DNA from: Dryocosmus kuriphilus
Lineage: Eukaryota; Arthropoda; Insecta; Hymenoptera; Cynipidae
NCBI GenBank assembly: GCA_038277395.1
Contig: CM076189.1
Location: forward strand, 78,915,421-78,979,420
Length of the DNA: 64,000 bases
Direction: 5' to 3'
The notes under the pieces are model-generated. The model saw only the letters and a list, made by a program, of their open reading frames with translations, was not told the origin of the DNA and searched no databases. Positions 30,981 to 43,609 of this stretch are shown here, in pieces. The position numbers and the translations under genes are program-made. Each line of letters opens with the position of its first letter. Position 1 is the first letter of the stretch.

Positions 30981-33670
30981 TTATAAATAAGCTTTTCTAG
31001 CTTTTTGGTCAGCAAAATGACTTATAAGAACATCGAAATCTAACTGCCTTGCCAAACGTGCTTCTATACAAAGAGAAGCTAGTCCTGAAACACGATCTTG
31101 TTTAGAGCACGAGCGATAAAAATTTTTTATTCTAGCAAGGACACTGAAAGAGCGTTCAGCACTAGCAACAGTAACGGGAATTGTACAAAATATACGCACA
31201 GCGACACAAACATTTGGAAAAATTGTCTCCAAACTCTGAGAAAAAATTGCATTCAGCAAACGAAATGGTGAAAGATTTGCTTCAAAATTGGCTTCGTAAA
31301 TGTGTTTCAGATGGATTATTTCTTCTTCCAATTCCTGAGAAACATCTGATTCGTGATTTTCGACAAATCTTCTCACTGATATCCGAATATTATCTTCGTC
31401 CATCGTTGCGAATTGCCACAAAAAAGAGAAAGTATCATTTAAATTTTGCATGGCATCAAATCGATTAGAAATTCCTGCAATAACCGAATCAACGATTACT
31501 AAAAAAGTTTTTCTTTTGAAATCGGTCTCTTCATCTGCATCCATTGGGTTGTCTTCTTGTTTCTCGGCGAAATATATCTGGTTTTTTTTCTCTCTAGTGG
31601 AAGGGAATGATGATAGAATATCTAATCCAGTGGCGACTGTTTTGCATTCGAGTAAAATGCGATCCCATTGGTTCCGAATCAACTGCAAATCGGAGAGTAA
31701 ACTTTTGAGATTTTGAACTTCACCATCGATTGTGACGTCTCTGGCTTGAAGAATCATGCTTCTTTCATTAATGGCGTACAAAATTTTGGACCAAATCGAA
31801 GACATCAAAGTACACTCAAACTTTCTCATATATTTTAGAATGCCGTTCACATCTCTACGAGGTTATGCAGTCAAAGTAACTTCAGTCAAATCTTCTAGTG
31901 CTTTTTGTAACCCTTTAAGATGATTTGCGAAAGGTTTAACTGCCTCAATTCTGGCCGATCACCTTGTGTCTGAGAGTTTGTGAAGGGATCCCGGCACATT
32001 TTTTTAAAGAATTTCCCAACGTTGTGCACTACTGCTGAATATGTTGTAACACTTTTGAACAACTCCGAAAAAAGTGATTGCGGCTGCACAACATTCTGCA
32101 GAGTCTACACCACACAAATTGAGGCTGTGAGTTGCGCAGGGTGAATAAACAGCTCGTGGATTTTTCTTGAGAATGTGGCTTTGTGCACCATTGTATTGAC
32201 CTTTCATATTACTACCGTTGTCGTATCCTTGTGCATAACAGTCTTCCAAAGGAATGTTGTATTTTTGTAGAGTTTTGTAAATCAAATCGGCGATCGCTGC
32301 TCCAGTTTTTTTGTTGCAATCGACGAAAGACAAAAATCGTTCTTGAATCGTAAATAACTTTTTCTCCGAGTCAAAATGAAGGTATCGCAAAATAAACGTT
32401 GTTTGTTTTCGATATGACTTACATCGGGCGTAGCATCGACGATAATAGCGAAGTATTTGGCACTTTTTCGTTTTTTCAATATGACTGAAATTACATGTTG
32501 TGCACAAATGATAAATTCGTTTTGAATCTCAACCGGAAGGTAATGCACTTGCAAACGTTTGTGGTCTTGTTGAAAAACTGTAACTTTTCCCAAATGCTCA
32601 CGATGTATTGGGTCGTAATGGCTGATAAGTTCGAGAATACCTACAAAATTGCCGTTGTTTGGTTCTCCAACAAGGTTGCTTTCGCCTCTTAAGGCTAATC
32701 CTCTTTCACCAAGAAATAGAATTGTGTCCAGAATTCGGTATGAAATTGCATGCCATTTTTTCGTTTCGTCAATGGTTTGTTAGTTAAGAAGCGTATCAAT
32801 CAAAGTGTCCTTCTTAATCCGAATTTGCAATGAACGCCATTTAACGTAGGACTGAATGTGATCTCGATTGTTGTCATGTGCTGGCAGTTTTTCATGCAAT
32901 TTTTTCCACACTTGATATTTCGAATGCCCTTCTGGACGGCAAAGGCTAGAACGATTTAGGCTCTTGGTGCTCATTAATCGACAAGGTAAACAATAAAATG
33001 CATCCATACTGCTACTCCACACCAACCATTCGCGTTTGACGACTTCACCGTTAGGCAAGTGTTTAAATAAAAGCGGAGAAGAAAATGTCTTATTTGATCG
33101 ATCACGAGGGAAAGAAATGGGCAATTTTGCATGACCCCGACGAATTATTTCATTTACTACTTCGGACTGAAAAAACTCGGTTTTTATGGTGCCAATATCA
33201 TAATCGTGAAATTGCTTTTGATCATCTTGATATTCTTGTCCTGATTGTGCTTCTGAACTTTTTTTTGCGAATACCCCTTTAACAACGTCAATTTTTTCTT
33301 GTTCGTTTTCAAATTTTGAATTAGTTTTAGCATTTCTCCTTTTTTCTGGTACTCGATTTTCTCCAAAAGCATCAGGTACCTCTCCTGAAGAATTAGGTGA
33401 GTTGATTTTATAGCTCGGACCAGGTGCAGAGTTTAGATGTGGTAAATCTTTGAGAGGCGTTTCAATCGTTTGATTATCATTTGATGCAGCGATGTTACTT
33501 TTTGGAGTTTCAGTGATCCCTTCAGAATTTAAGCTTGTTGTACTAAAACTGAATCCAAAAAGAGTTTTTTGCTTTTTTGCATCTTCTTTTTCATTTTTCT
33601 CTCGTTGTGTGCGCTCTTTGCGCTTTTCAGCTCCAGATTTGTTGTGATATATAATGCATCTATTCTGCAA
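30981..33670 (-). pseudogene. hAT transposase of the ZMYM1-like type, broken
   Basis: Minus strand. The N-terminal half, 33670-32780, is charged and low-complexity, then a TTF-type zinc-finger region with EWLVWSSSMDAFYCLPCRLM and HSKYQVWKKL. A stop at about 32780 is followed by NFVGILELISHYDP, then the RNase-H-like part in shifted frames (32593-32282, 32507-32004: FAIIVDATPDVSHIENKQR, CYAQGYDNGSNMKGQYNGAQ, SPCATHSLNLCG). The C-terminal piece 31850-30981 ends in the hAT dimerisation block (FCTIPVTVASAERSFSVL, ARIKNFYRSC). Catalytic Asp of DATPD and the SAERSFS signature are visible. At least one stop and two frameshifts. Similar proteins are annotated as zinc finger MYM-type 1-like. Confidence 0.85.
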
Positions 33671-34693
33671 ATAAGATTTAATTAAATGAGCAATATATGA
33701 ATATAATATATTCTGTCACAATATTTTGAAAAATTTTATTAAACATTTACTTATATTTTTCTGATTTATAAAATTTAAGTGTTTGTCGAGAAAGTGATGT
33801 ATTGTTAAGTTTAATTCCATAAAATTTTGCAACTTTGGTGCTGTTGTATAATGCCTTCTAATGCGCGAAAGGAAAATTTGGATTTTATTATTATATATTT
33901 AAGGTTATACACGACTTCAATCGGCTTTGAAAGAGATTGGAGTCTTATCTTTCTCGATACTTAAATGCGGATTTAAAACTAAGAGACAAAAAAGGTGTTC
34001 TTAGGGATTGAGAATTTTCAATACTTTCTAATGCAAGCCTTTTTACGGGGGTGTACCATAAATTTTATACTTTACGTACCTTTTCAAATGCATGTGGTGA
34101 GTAAAATGACCAGAATTTTTCTAACCTCCAAACATTATAAACGTGACATATGATACTATTATTTACTCTATCTTGTTGCCCTCAGTACTGTCTGTAAATG
34201 CAATAATCATTTATTGATAAAAAAAGTGTATTCTTTTAATAATACCCGCACCATGTTTAAATTTATTAAAAATTATGAATTTTTGGCAACACGTATGTTT
34301 TTGTACTTACAAATATTTTTGCACTTTTTCCCTTTTGATACACACAAAAGACGGTCAGAGATGATGAAATTATCACTTTAATATAAACAATGTTCCAGAT
34401 CACAGCGGATTTCAACGAGGTATGAAAGCATTAATATTTCTAATCGACTTGAGGATTTTGTTCATTGTTCTAGTATACAAAAGACAATCGATACTCCCAA
34501 ATGTTCAATGGCGCTATGGTCAAATAAGGCACCAATTTTGAAAAACATTGAATATGCATTAAAAAAATTATTTTTGATTTGAAATGTTTTTTTTGGAAAG
34601 ATCGTTTTTTATTTTTTGTCGATAGAAATTTAAAAAAAATTTTTAATGATCCGAATATTTGGGCCCCCTTCAAAAACCCGGGCCCAGGGGCTT

Positions 34694-34716
34694 CCCCCCC
34701 CCCCCCCCCCCCCCCC
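34694..34716 (+). repeat. 23-nt poly-C run in hAT right end
   Basis: An uninterrupted run of 23 C close to the right tip of the hAT, in a locally GC-rich subterminal block. It creates spurious polyproline or polyglycine frames. The length should be regarded as uncertain. Confidence 0.85.
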
Positions 34717-36275
34717 GACAGCACTGCCTCGAACGTACAAATCAAACTGAATAAAATGATAGATGAAATTTGGCTTCTTAAATTCATCAATTCTGATACA
34801 TGTAGAAAACAAAAAAGCACGAATGGTCATCCTCCAAAATTCTATGGTCTTCCAAAGATACACAAACCTGACTGTCCTTTAAGACCAGTTATATTTTTTG
34901 TGGGTTCTCCACTATACTATATTTCTAAATTTATTGCACAACCAATTAAATTAACTTTATGTAACACACCTTATCATATCAAAGATAGTTGGACATTTGT
35001 AGAAAAAATCACAAAGATTACAATCCCAGATGATTACAAACTCTTTAGTTTAGACGTCAAATCACTGTTTACTAATGTTTCACATGACCTGGTAATAAAC
35101 GCAGTAAAAAAGAGATGGAATCAGATACAAATACATTCAACACTTCCATTAGAATTTTATATTAAAATTTTTTAAAATTTTGTTTAGAAAACGCATATTG
35201 CATCTTTCCAAATAAATTCTACAAGCAGGTCGACGGAGTTTCAATGGGATCACCCATTTCAGGCGCGGTATCTGATCTTGTCATGGAAGAATTAGAACAA
35301 TCCATTCTCCAAAACAACACACACTTTATTCCTTTATTTTTCTATAGGTATGTAGATGACATTATTGCATGTCTATCGAATGATAAAATCATACCTTTTA
35401 CAGAATTATTTAATAAATACCATAATAGACTGGTTTCTACTATTAAACATGAGAATAATAAAAGCATTAATTTTCTGGCCGTCAAAATTATCAATAAAAA
35501 TGGACGAATCTATACCAACTGGTTCCGTAAAGAAACATGGTCTAGTAGATATACCAAATACAATTCTATCACTTATCCACCTTATAAAATCAGCATAATC
35601 AACAGTTTGGTAGACAGAGCTATAAAACTTTCACATACCTCATTTCACCAAGAAAACCTAAAAATTATCAAAAACAATTTGAAAAATATTGGTTTTCCTA
35701 CTATTCTTACCAATAAAATAATCACAAACCGTATCAATAAATTAAATAATAACAATAACAACATTTATGTTAATAATAATGAAGAACTAAACTTAGACAG
35801 ATCTATCGTGCTACCATACAATACACAAATAACTAGAAAAATCAAAGAACTATATTATAAACATAACATTAAAATCATTTTCAAACCAATAAAGGATCCA
35901 TTCAATCTTTTCAGAAGTCAAAAAGATCACATTCCGAAAAACAAGAAAACTGATGTAATATACAAGATAAACTGCTTAGACTGCAATAGTTGCTATATTG
36001 GTCAAACGAAAAGATATCTACAACAAAGAATTAAAGAACATAAAAGATCAAATGAGAACAATAAGAACAAAACAGCCTTAGATAAACACTCATTTAATTT
36101 TAGACATAAATTCGATTTTGACAATGTCACTATTTTAGATAAAGTAACTCATTACAATAAAAGATTATTTATGGAAATTTTTCATATAATTAAAAACGAA
36201 AACACCGTAAATTTCAGAACTGACATCGACCGTATCAGCATTATATACAATAGTCTTTTTCATATAACTGAATAA

Positions 36276-36969
36276 AATTACCTATTTTTGAAACACATGC
36301 ATATTGTTTATACATAAAATAAGAATTATACAAATACTATTATACAACAAAACATATTCCGAAAAAAAACATCAAATATGTATAATTTCTCTCTCTCGAA
36401 CCTACACATGTATACAAGCGATAAAAGGAATAGTTATTAGGTCACAATGTATCGACGCAAGCCACGTTTTCCAACACTCTGTAATACAACCTGTATATCT
36501 ATTTTATGGCCGACTGCCAAAATTCTCCTCACTCCGTACGCGGACTACATGGAGAACACAATGGAATTATGATAAAGTTTTTAATTTATGAAATAAATCC
36601 TATAATGTAGTTTCCGCGGACGGAGTCAAGTAAGAACTAGAATATATACAACATAATTTAGTTCGTTTTCAACTATTCAAGCACAGGTAAAGAATATAAT
36701 AAATTAATTCACCCATTTAAGCATAGCTCCAAAAAAGATCACTCTATACAGTATAACATATTTAATTTATCTCCGTCACTTACATATAAATACATTTTCA
36801 CAATCCTAACCTTACAATATTTTAGCAGCTATGTGTATAATCTCATTTATATAACTGAAGAGGACCGTCGACGTACGGTCGAAACGTCTTAAACACTTAA
36901 ACATGCATAATGAATGAATTGGACAAATGAAGAGACCAGTTAGGAACAATACATTCTACATCATCTACA
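36276..36969 (+). repeat. PLE-A 3' terminal repeat
   Basis: Non-coding terminal repeat after the PLE-A stop codon. It matches 28859-29100 directly and 27990-28700 in inverse orientation. It contains the best preserved PLE-A hammerhead core. Confidence 0.85.
36855..36888 (+). ncRNA. Hammerhead-like core in PLE-A 3' repeat
   Basis: CTGAAGA, stem II GACCGTCGACGTACGGTC, GAAACGTC. Bases just before the core (ATAA) pair in part with TTA after the presumed GUC cleavage site. ACGT after GAAA is self-complementary. Confidence 0.7.
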
Positions 36970-37534
36970 ATAATTAAACAATGTTCTGGTACCACAAATG
37001 ATGGAAACATGGCTCGAAAGTTGTTGGAAAATTATGTAAAATTAAGTGGGATTACTGGCATTGAAGTGCATTTAATAAAAGCTTATACATTATATTACAA
37101 GTTCTGGCTTGCGGTAAAGCTCTCCATACTAAGCGCTTCCATGAATTTGACACTGAGACAGCTGAGCTTTATGTGGAAAAGCACAGTTGGTACTTCATGT
37201 CTGCATGTATGCACAAAGTTCTAGTTCACGGCTCACAAATAGTTGAGTCCTTTGTTGTACCAATTGGTCAATTATCGGAAGAGGCTCAAGAAGCGAGAAA
37301 CAAATATTTTAAGAGATGCAGACAAAACAACACCAGGAAGACATCAGCGGTTCGTATGAATGAGGACATCCTGCATTTCTTATTAGTTTCTTCAGATCCC
37401 TACTTGCAATGTTTTAGAGCTGATTTTCCAAAAGTTGCAAGACCCTTGCTTCGAGAAGCCAAGGTACTCCTCCTTGATCCTTGAAAAGTAATTAATGATT
37501 GTAAAAAGGGCCCACTGGCAAAACGTTTCTGCTA

Positions 37535-38302
37535 TAATATGATCGAGGAGAGATTTTGAGTCCTCATTATCGATTTAACGTCCGGGAATAGAAATAGTAG
37601 AAAGAAGATATCAACACATCCAGACAAAAAATTTCATGTTTAAAGTAACGTTTCGTCACTCAGCTGAGAGACCTCAGCAGACAGTAAATAAGTTAAAATC
37701 TAAAGAAAATACAAAATTCACCTTAGCAGTAAGAATATACATCTGAAATCAGAAGTAAAATGATTGTACAGGTAAAACTTACCAAAAATACGTTAAGTTT
37801 ACATTTTTTGGAGTCATGTTCTCAGAGAAGGTTTGGAACAGATTTTGTAATTTTTGTTTGGGAGTAAAGAAGGTAAAAAGGGTAAAAAGTTCCAAAAATG
37901 TCATTACTCAAATGTATCTAAAAAATGGTAAAAACCGGAGAAGAATAAGTAAAAATTTAGAAAGTTTGAAAAGAAATTTTATTCTAGGTGAGGATAGTTT
38001 TAAATAAGTAGGAATTAAGGTAGTTACCTTGTAAGAGAAAAAATGGATGGTAATAAGATCAAGAGGCCCATAATGGCCAAATTGAATTAGTTTAAATAAG
38101 CATTGTGAATAATAATAAAACTTCAAAATGTGAAAGTTGGAAGTGAGTTCTCTGAGTACATTGCCATGATAAGGTGGTTTGAGTACTGACAATATGGAGT
38201 AGATTCATAAAGTTTAAAGGTTATAAGTGGGCGAAAAAGCGGCAAATTTGAAAAAGATATGATAAGGAAACAAAATATGGAATTTGGAAATTTGAACAGA
38301 AA
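37535..38302 (-). repeat. PLE-B terminal repeat, minus copy
   Basis: Inverse of 40256-40900 and 43440-44134; shares ATGTCATTACTCAAATG (inverted) and the ribozyme region. No gene; frames here are shadows of the repeat. Confidence 0.8.
37647..37680 (-). ncRNA. Hammerhead-like core, PLE-B minus copy (one core change)
   Basis: Minus strand CTGCTGAGG in place of CTGATGAGG, stem II GTCTCTCAGCTGAGTGAC, GAAACGTT. The A-to-C change in the invariant core predicts loss of activity. Confidence 0.65.
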
Positions 38303-40253
38303 TCAAAAATTGAAGGTATTAAATATTGAGTTATATGCAGAATTGTAAAATTGAAGGTCGGTAATTTTATTTAAAGCACTATTACCCCTCCTCTTTATAT
38401 AAATCATTTCAACAAACAAACGTTTATAAAAATTTTGTTCTTTATGTAGGATCTTTATGTCATCCCATTTCATAAAAGAAGAATCACTGTTGTGATCTGG
38501 ATGAATATGTTTTGCTATTTCTTTTCTATTTTTAATGCAATGTTGGACATTTCTCAGATGTTCGTTTCTTCTAGTATCCAAAGATCTTTTTGTTTGGCCA
38601 ATGTATGATAGACCACAGGAACAGTTGAGTTCATAAACAACATTACATTGATTATGTTGTTAGTATTAATAAGGTTTTGATTTGGAGTGGAATTATTCAT
38701 ATTAATTTGGAAGACTCTATTTTTAATATTTTTCTCGATGAAGTCATTAGGATAATTGTTATATTTTAAAATTTGCTTAACAACCAAAATTTTATTTTTA
38801 TAGAAGGATTTATCAGAGAGTAAAATAGCTGAATCTATTAAATTTTTTATAATACCAATTTTTTGGTGAATGGGATGGTTCGAAAAGAAAGTGAGTAGTC
38901 TACCAGAATATGTGTCTTTTCTGTACCAGTTTGTGATAATACTGTTAGCGTCGTCTCTAATAATTTTCAAGTTTAGAAAATTAATTGAATTGACGATTTC
39001 GATTTCATGTGTAAATTGTAATCTATCATGATAACTATTGAAAAATTGAATAGTTTGTTAGACCCCATTCTTAGGGATAATGAGAAGGGTGTCGTCAACG
39101 TATGTGAGAAAAGTGTGTATTTTAAAATCAATTTCTTTAAAAATATTAATCTCTAAATCCTGTAAAACTATTTGAGCTTATATTCCTGAAATCAGTGAAT
39201 CCATTGGGGTGCCAAATTTCTGACTGTAAAATTTATTATTAAATTGAAAAAAGGTCGAATTCATTAAGAAGGTTATGCTACTTTTAAATTCAATTAGTGG
39301 TATATTGGTAAATTTTTTAATATGTGCCCATCTTTTTTCGATGCCATCTAGAACCAGGTTTAGTGGAATGTTAGTAAACGAAGAGGAAACATCTAGTGAT
39401 AAGAAGATGTGGTTATTTGGAAATTTGATTTTTGTGATAGTATCATGGAATGAAATGGAATTTTTTACAAAAGAATTTAATTTCGGAATTGAGTCAGTTA
39501 AGATTTGGTTTAGAGTTTTTGCAAGAAAATAAGTAGGAGAATTTATGTAGGAAACAACAGGCCTAAGAGGAAAATTTTCTTTGTGTGCATTCGGAAGACC
39601 ATACATCCGAGCGATGTTAGTATTAGAAGTTGAAATTGTGTTTTGCTTTATATTTTTACCTAGATATCCTTTTATATTCCAATTATTTAAAAGTTTGTGA
39701 GTTGAATTTTGTAGTTTTTTTTTAAAGGATTTGAATTTATTACATTATAAGTATTAGGATCATTTAACATTGTTTCCATTTTAGAATAGTAAGAAGATTT
39801 ATCAAGAAGAACAGTAATATTGCCTCTGTCGGCACGTGAGACCAAAATGTCATTATTGTGTGTTAAAAATTTTTTTGTAATTTTGATATTTTTTGCTACT
39901 TCCTTATCAATCATAGATATTCTCTTAGGTTTTTAAATGTAATTTGATGTTAGAGAGAGGACTTTGTTTCTAAGTTCATCTCTAAATTCCAAAGGAAGTT
40001 TATCCAGATTCACCTCAAAATCTTTTAAATTTTCCAAAATCTGTTGTTTCTTTCCTGAAGTAAAACAAGAACTAAATTTAGATCCTAAAGGAATGATGTC
40101 AGAAACCGGCGTAGGAATAGTTTTTTCTGGCAGATTAATAATCCAAGGATCAGGAATCGAATTTATTCTATGTTTATTAATATTGGTATCAATAGGATTT
40201 AAAGATAAAAGATTATTGAATTTCTTGTTAAGAATTTTTTTATTATTTTTCAT
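38303..40253 (-). pseudogene. PLE-B minus copy: RT and GIY-YIG, 5'-truncated
   Basis: Starts inside the N-terminal domain (40253: KKILNKKFNNLLSLNPID), runs through ILVSRADRGNITVLLDKSSY, MYGLPNAHKENFPLRPVVSY, HIFLSLDVSSSFTNIP and FGTPMDSLISGI. The YIDD region near 39100 is in another frame. C-terminal pieces at 38970-38554 and 38581-38303 carry the end of the RT and the GIY-YIG region (TLAKQKDLWILEETNI in a shifted frame, RRNEHLRNVQHCIKNRKE). The conserved SLF reads SSF, and MGSP reads MDSL. Frameshifted and inactive. Confidence 0.82.
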
Positions 40254-40255
40254 TA

Positions 40256-40924
40256 TTATGGTTTATTTATTATAGTTAGTTATTATATTTCTTATAGTCT
40301 ATTATTATAGTTTTATTATTATTCACAATGCTTATTTAAACTAATTCAATTTGGCCATTATGTGCCTCTTGATTTTATTACCATCCATTTTTTTCTCTTA
40401 CAAGGTAACTATCTTAATTCTTACTTACTTGAAACTATCCTAACCTAGAATAAAATTTCTTTTCAAACTTTCTAAATTTTTACTTACTCTTCTCCGGTTT
40501 TTACAATTTTTTAGATACATTTGAGTAATTACATTTTTGGAATTTTTTACCTTTTTTACCTTCTTTACTCTCAAATAAAAATTACAAAATCGGTTCCAAA
40601 CCTTCTCTGACAACATGACTCCAAAAAATTTAAACTCAACGTATTTTTGGTAAGTTTTACCTGTACAATCTTTTTACTGGTAATTTCTAATCTATATTCT
40701 TACTTCTAAGGTGAATTTTGTATTTTCTTTAGATTTTAACTTATTTACTGCCTGATGAGGTCTCTCAGCTGAGTGACGAAACGTTACTATAAACATTAAA
40801 TTTTTTGTCCGGATGTGTTGATATCTTATTTCTACTATTTCTATTCCCGGGCGTTAAATCGATAATGTGGACTCAAAATCTCTCCTCGATCATATTATAT
40901 ATGCAAAACTAGGAAACATCGATT
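40256..40924 (+). repeat. PLE-B 5' terminal repeat
   Basis: Direct match to the 3' repeat at 43610-44134. It includes the blocks CTTATTTAAACTAATTCAAT and CTTCTCCGGTTTTTAC and a well-kept hammerhead-like core. Its end (AAATCTCTCCTCGATCATAT) is the inverse of the left edge of the whole insertion. Confidence 0.82.
40752..40785 (+). ncRNA. Hammerhead-like core, PLE-B 5' repeat
   Basis: CTGATGAG, stem II (GTC...GAC with inner CTCAGCTGAG), CGAAACGTT. Exact CUGANGA and GAAA, self-complementary ACGU, then U (GUU triplet). Confidence 0.72.
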
Positions 40925-43607
40925 ATGAATCTGAAGGAAATACATCGGAGATTTGGATCTGAGGTCGCATCAGATTTCAAAGGTTTGCTTAATTATTCTA
41001 ATAAGATTGAAACTGCCACTTGCAGAAAAAATTTCTTACTGAATTATCGCCGTTCTGAATTATTTCCCAAAATATCAACAACTGTATCAAAAATGTCAAA
41101 AATCTCAAAAGGTATAGTTCTTACAGTGATAAAAATCTTAACCATGTAACTGACAGATTAAAAAACCAAGTCAAGAAAATCGATATTCAGGACATACACA
41201 TTCATTTAAAATTTTTACAAAAAAACTTTGATATCTCAAAAAATAAAATTAAAAATTTGATGTCTACTTCTGATTTTCCCATTCTCTTCAATGAATTTGA
41301 AAATTCTAATGATTATTTGACTTGTATAACTGAAACAATTCTTAACAAGAAATTCAATAATCTTTTATCTTTAAATCCTATTGATACCAGTATTAATAAA
41401 CATAGAATAAATTCGATTCCTGATCCTTGGATTATTAATCTGCCAGAAAAAACTATTCCTACGCCGGTTTCTGACATCATTCCTTTAGGATCTAAATTTA
41501 GTTCTTGTTTTACTTCAGGAAAGAAACAACAGATTTTGGAAAATTTAAAGGTTTTGAGGTGAATCTGGATAAAATTCCTTTGGAATTTAGAGATGAACTT
41601 AGAAACAAAGCCCTCTCTCTAACATCAAATTACATAAAAAAACCTAAGAGAATATCTATGGTTGATAAGGAAATAGCAAAAAATATCAAAATTACAAAAA
41701 TTTGTTAACACACAATAATGACATTTTGGTCACACGTGCCGACAAAGGCAATATTACTGTTCTTCTTGATAAATCTTCTTACTATTCTAAAATGGAAACA
41801 ATGTTAAATCATCCTAATACTTATTATGTAATAAATTCAAATCCTTTAAAAAAACTACAAAATTCAACTGACAAACTTTTAAATAATTGGAATATAAAAG
41901 GATATCTAGGTAAAAATATAAAGAAAAACACAATTTCAACTTCTAATAATAACATCGCTCGGATGTACGGTCTTCCAAAAGTACACAAAGAAAATTTTCC
42001 TCTTAGGCCTGTTGTTTCCTGCATAAATTCTCCTACTTATTTTCTTGCAAAAACTCTAAACCAAATCTTAACTGACTCAATTCCGAAATTAAATTCTTTT
42101 GTAAAAAATTCCATTTCATTCCATGATACTATCACAAAAATCAAATTTCCAAATAACCACATCTTCTTATCATTAGATGTTTCCTCTTTGTTTACTAACA
42201 TTCCACTAAACCTAGTTCCAGATGGCATCGAAAAAAGATGGCCACATATTAAAAAATTTACCAATATACCACTAATTGAATTTAAAAATAGCATAACCTT
42301 CTTAATGAATTCGACCTTTTTTCAATTTAATAATAAATTTTACAGTCAGAAATTTGGTACCCCAATGGGTTCTCCGTTTTCAGGAATATTAGCTGAAATA
42401 GTTTTACAGGATTTAGATATTGATATTTTTAAAAAAATTGATTTTAAAATACACACTTTTCTCAGATACATTGACGACACCCTTCTCATTATCCCTAAGA
42501 ATAAGGTCCAACAAACTATTCAATTTTTCAATAGTTATCATGATAGATTACAATTTACACATGAAATCGAAATCGTCAATTCAATTAATTTTCTAAACTT
42601 AAAAATTATTAGAGACGACGCTAACAATATTATCACAAACTGGTATAGAAAAGACACATATTCTCGTAGACTACTCACTTTCTTTTCGAACCATCCCATT
42701 CACCAAAAAATTGGTATTATAAAAAATTTAATAGATTCAGCTATTTTACTCTCTGATAAATCCTTCCATAAAAATAACATTTTGGTTGTTAAGCAAGTTT
42801 TAAAATATAACAGTTATCCTAATGATTTCATCGAAAAAATATTAAAAATAGACTCTTCCGATCCAAATTAATATGAATAATTCCCTTCCAAATCAAAACC
42901 TTATTAATACTAACAACATAATAACTGATGAAACTTATGTGTCTTTTAATTTTTATCCTGGCATCTCATATCCCATTCGTAGACTTTTTTCTGTTTTCAA
43001 TATAAATATTATTTTTAATATAGATTCAAAATTTGATGTTTTCATTAAACTAAGAAAAGATCTCACAAATAAACTTGATCAATGTAATGTTGTTTATGAA
43101 CTCAACTGTTCCTGTGGTCTATCATACATTGGCCAAACAAAAAGGTCTTTGGATACTAGAAAAAACGAACATCTGAGAAATGTCCAACATTGCATTAAAA
43201 ATAGAAAAGAAATAGCAAAACATATTCATGCAGATCACAACCGTGATTCTTCTTTTATGAAATGGGATGACATAAAGATCCTACATAAAGAACAAAATTT
43301 TTATAAACGTCTGTTTCCTGAAATGATTTATATAAGGAGGAGAGGTAATAGTGCTTTAAATAAAATTAACGACCTTCAATTTTACAATTCTGCATATAAC
43401 TCAATATTAAATACCTTAAATTTTTTATTTCTCTCCAAATTTCCAAATTCCATATTTTGTTTCCTTATCATATCTTTTTCAAATTTGCCGCTTTTTCTCC
43501 CACTTATAACCTTTAAACTTTATGAATCTACTCCATATTGTCAGTACTCAAACCACCTCATCATGGCAATGTACTCAGGGAACTCACTTCCAACTTTCAC
43601 ATTTTAA
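40925..43607 (+). pseudogene. PLE-B plus copy: RT plus GIY-YIG, nearly complete
   Basis: The N-terminus (40925-41149, then 41257-41562 and 41505-41708) is broken by two frameshifts. From 41702 a 389-codon open stretch carries RT: ILVTRADKGNITVLLDKSSY, MYGLPKVHKENFPLRPVVSC, FLSLDVSSLFTNIP, FGTPMGSPFSGILAE and FLRYIDDTLLIIP with catalytic YIDD. After a frameshift at about 42868 the C-terminal frame (42873-43607) contains VVYELNCSCGLSYIGQTKRS and TRKNEHLRNVQHC, the GIY-YIG nuclease. Catalytic motifs of both domains are preserved, so the copy is young, but three or more frameshifts prevent a full product. Confidence 0.87.
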
Positions 43608-43609
43608 AG

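Larger units (their letters stand above)
30595..34726 (-). mobile_element. hAT transposon, 4132 bp
   Basis: Flanked by an 8-bp duplication, CCTCAAAC (30587-30594) and CCTCGAAC (34727-34734), as expected for hAT. Tips read CAGGGCCGTCG and (inverted) CAGTGCTGTCG; both subterminal regions carry a GGGCCCGGG or CCCGGGCCC block. It inserted into the PLE-A RT region, whose reading resumes exactly after the duplication. 33671-34690 holds no gene. Confidence 0.92.
29126..36275 (+). pseudogene. PLE-A coding region: RT plus GIY-YIG endonuclease
   Basis: N-terminal part at 29126-29410 and 29952-30590 (lysine-rich, frameshifted; KNIVVTNADKGNVTVLIDQS marks the RT entrance). After the hAT it resumes at 34735: HPPKFYGLPKIHKPDCPLRP, DYKLFSLDVKSLFTNVS, then in a new frame from about 35190 VSMGSPISGAVSDLVMEELE and FYRYVDDIIACL with the catalytic YVDD. 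The C-terminus carries the GIY-YIG-type nuclease (INCLDCNSCYIGQTKRYLQQ, RIKEHKRS) typical of Penelope elements and ends at 36275. The long last segment (35244-36275) is open. One frameshift near 35175, N-terminal breaks and the hAT insertion disable the copy. Confidence 0.85.
27990..36969 (+). mobile_element. PLE-A: Penelope-like retroelement
   Basis: Bounded by an 11-bp duplication ATAATTAAACA (27979-27989 and 36970-36980) of Transib-1 sequence. The + strand coding runs 29126-36275, followed by a 3' terminal repeat (36276-36969). At its head an inverted copy of the 3' end (27990-28858) is fused to a partial direct copy (28859-29100), a known PLE arrangement. Three hammerhead-like cores are present. 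It is interrupted by two small MITEs (29411-29951) and by a hAT element (30595-34726). Confidence 0.88.
25858..37484 (+). pseudogene. Transib-1 transposase (RAG1-core family), in pieces
   Basis: Pieces run N-terminus 25858-26130, then 26848-27989, then 36970-37484, interrupted by a MITE and by PLE-A. Recognisable blocks are KYFLPAFRKRWRSS, EKASALFTDLKLTKCKYELL, LICTMIDGKVYQVITQ with CTVCGAKPSEMN (zinc-ligand pair), NDGNMARKLL, CMHKVLVHGSQIVE and VPIGQLSEEAQEARNKYFKR, ending in NEDILHFLLVSSDPYL. The Glu in the SEEAQEARNK block aligns with the third catalytic residue of RAG1 (E962) by recalled similarity. Stops and frameshifts inside the pieces make it inactive. It cuts and joins DNA at CACAGTG ends in active relatives. 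Confidence 0.75.

Noticed and set aside
34579..34740. Proline-rich open frame crossing into the PLE-A reverse transcriptase
   Set aside because: The prolines come from the poly-C run in the hAT end; the real PLE sequence begins after the 8-bp duplication at 34735.
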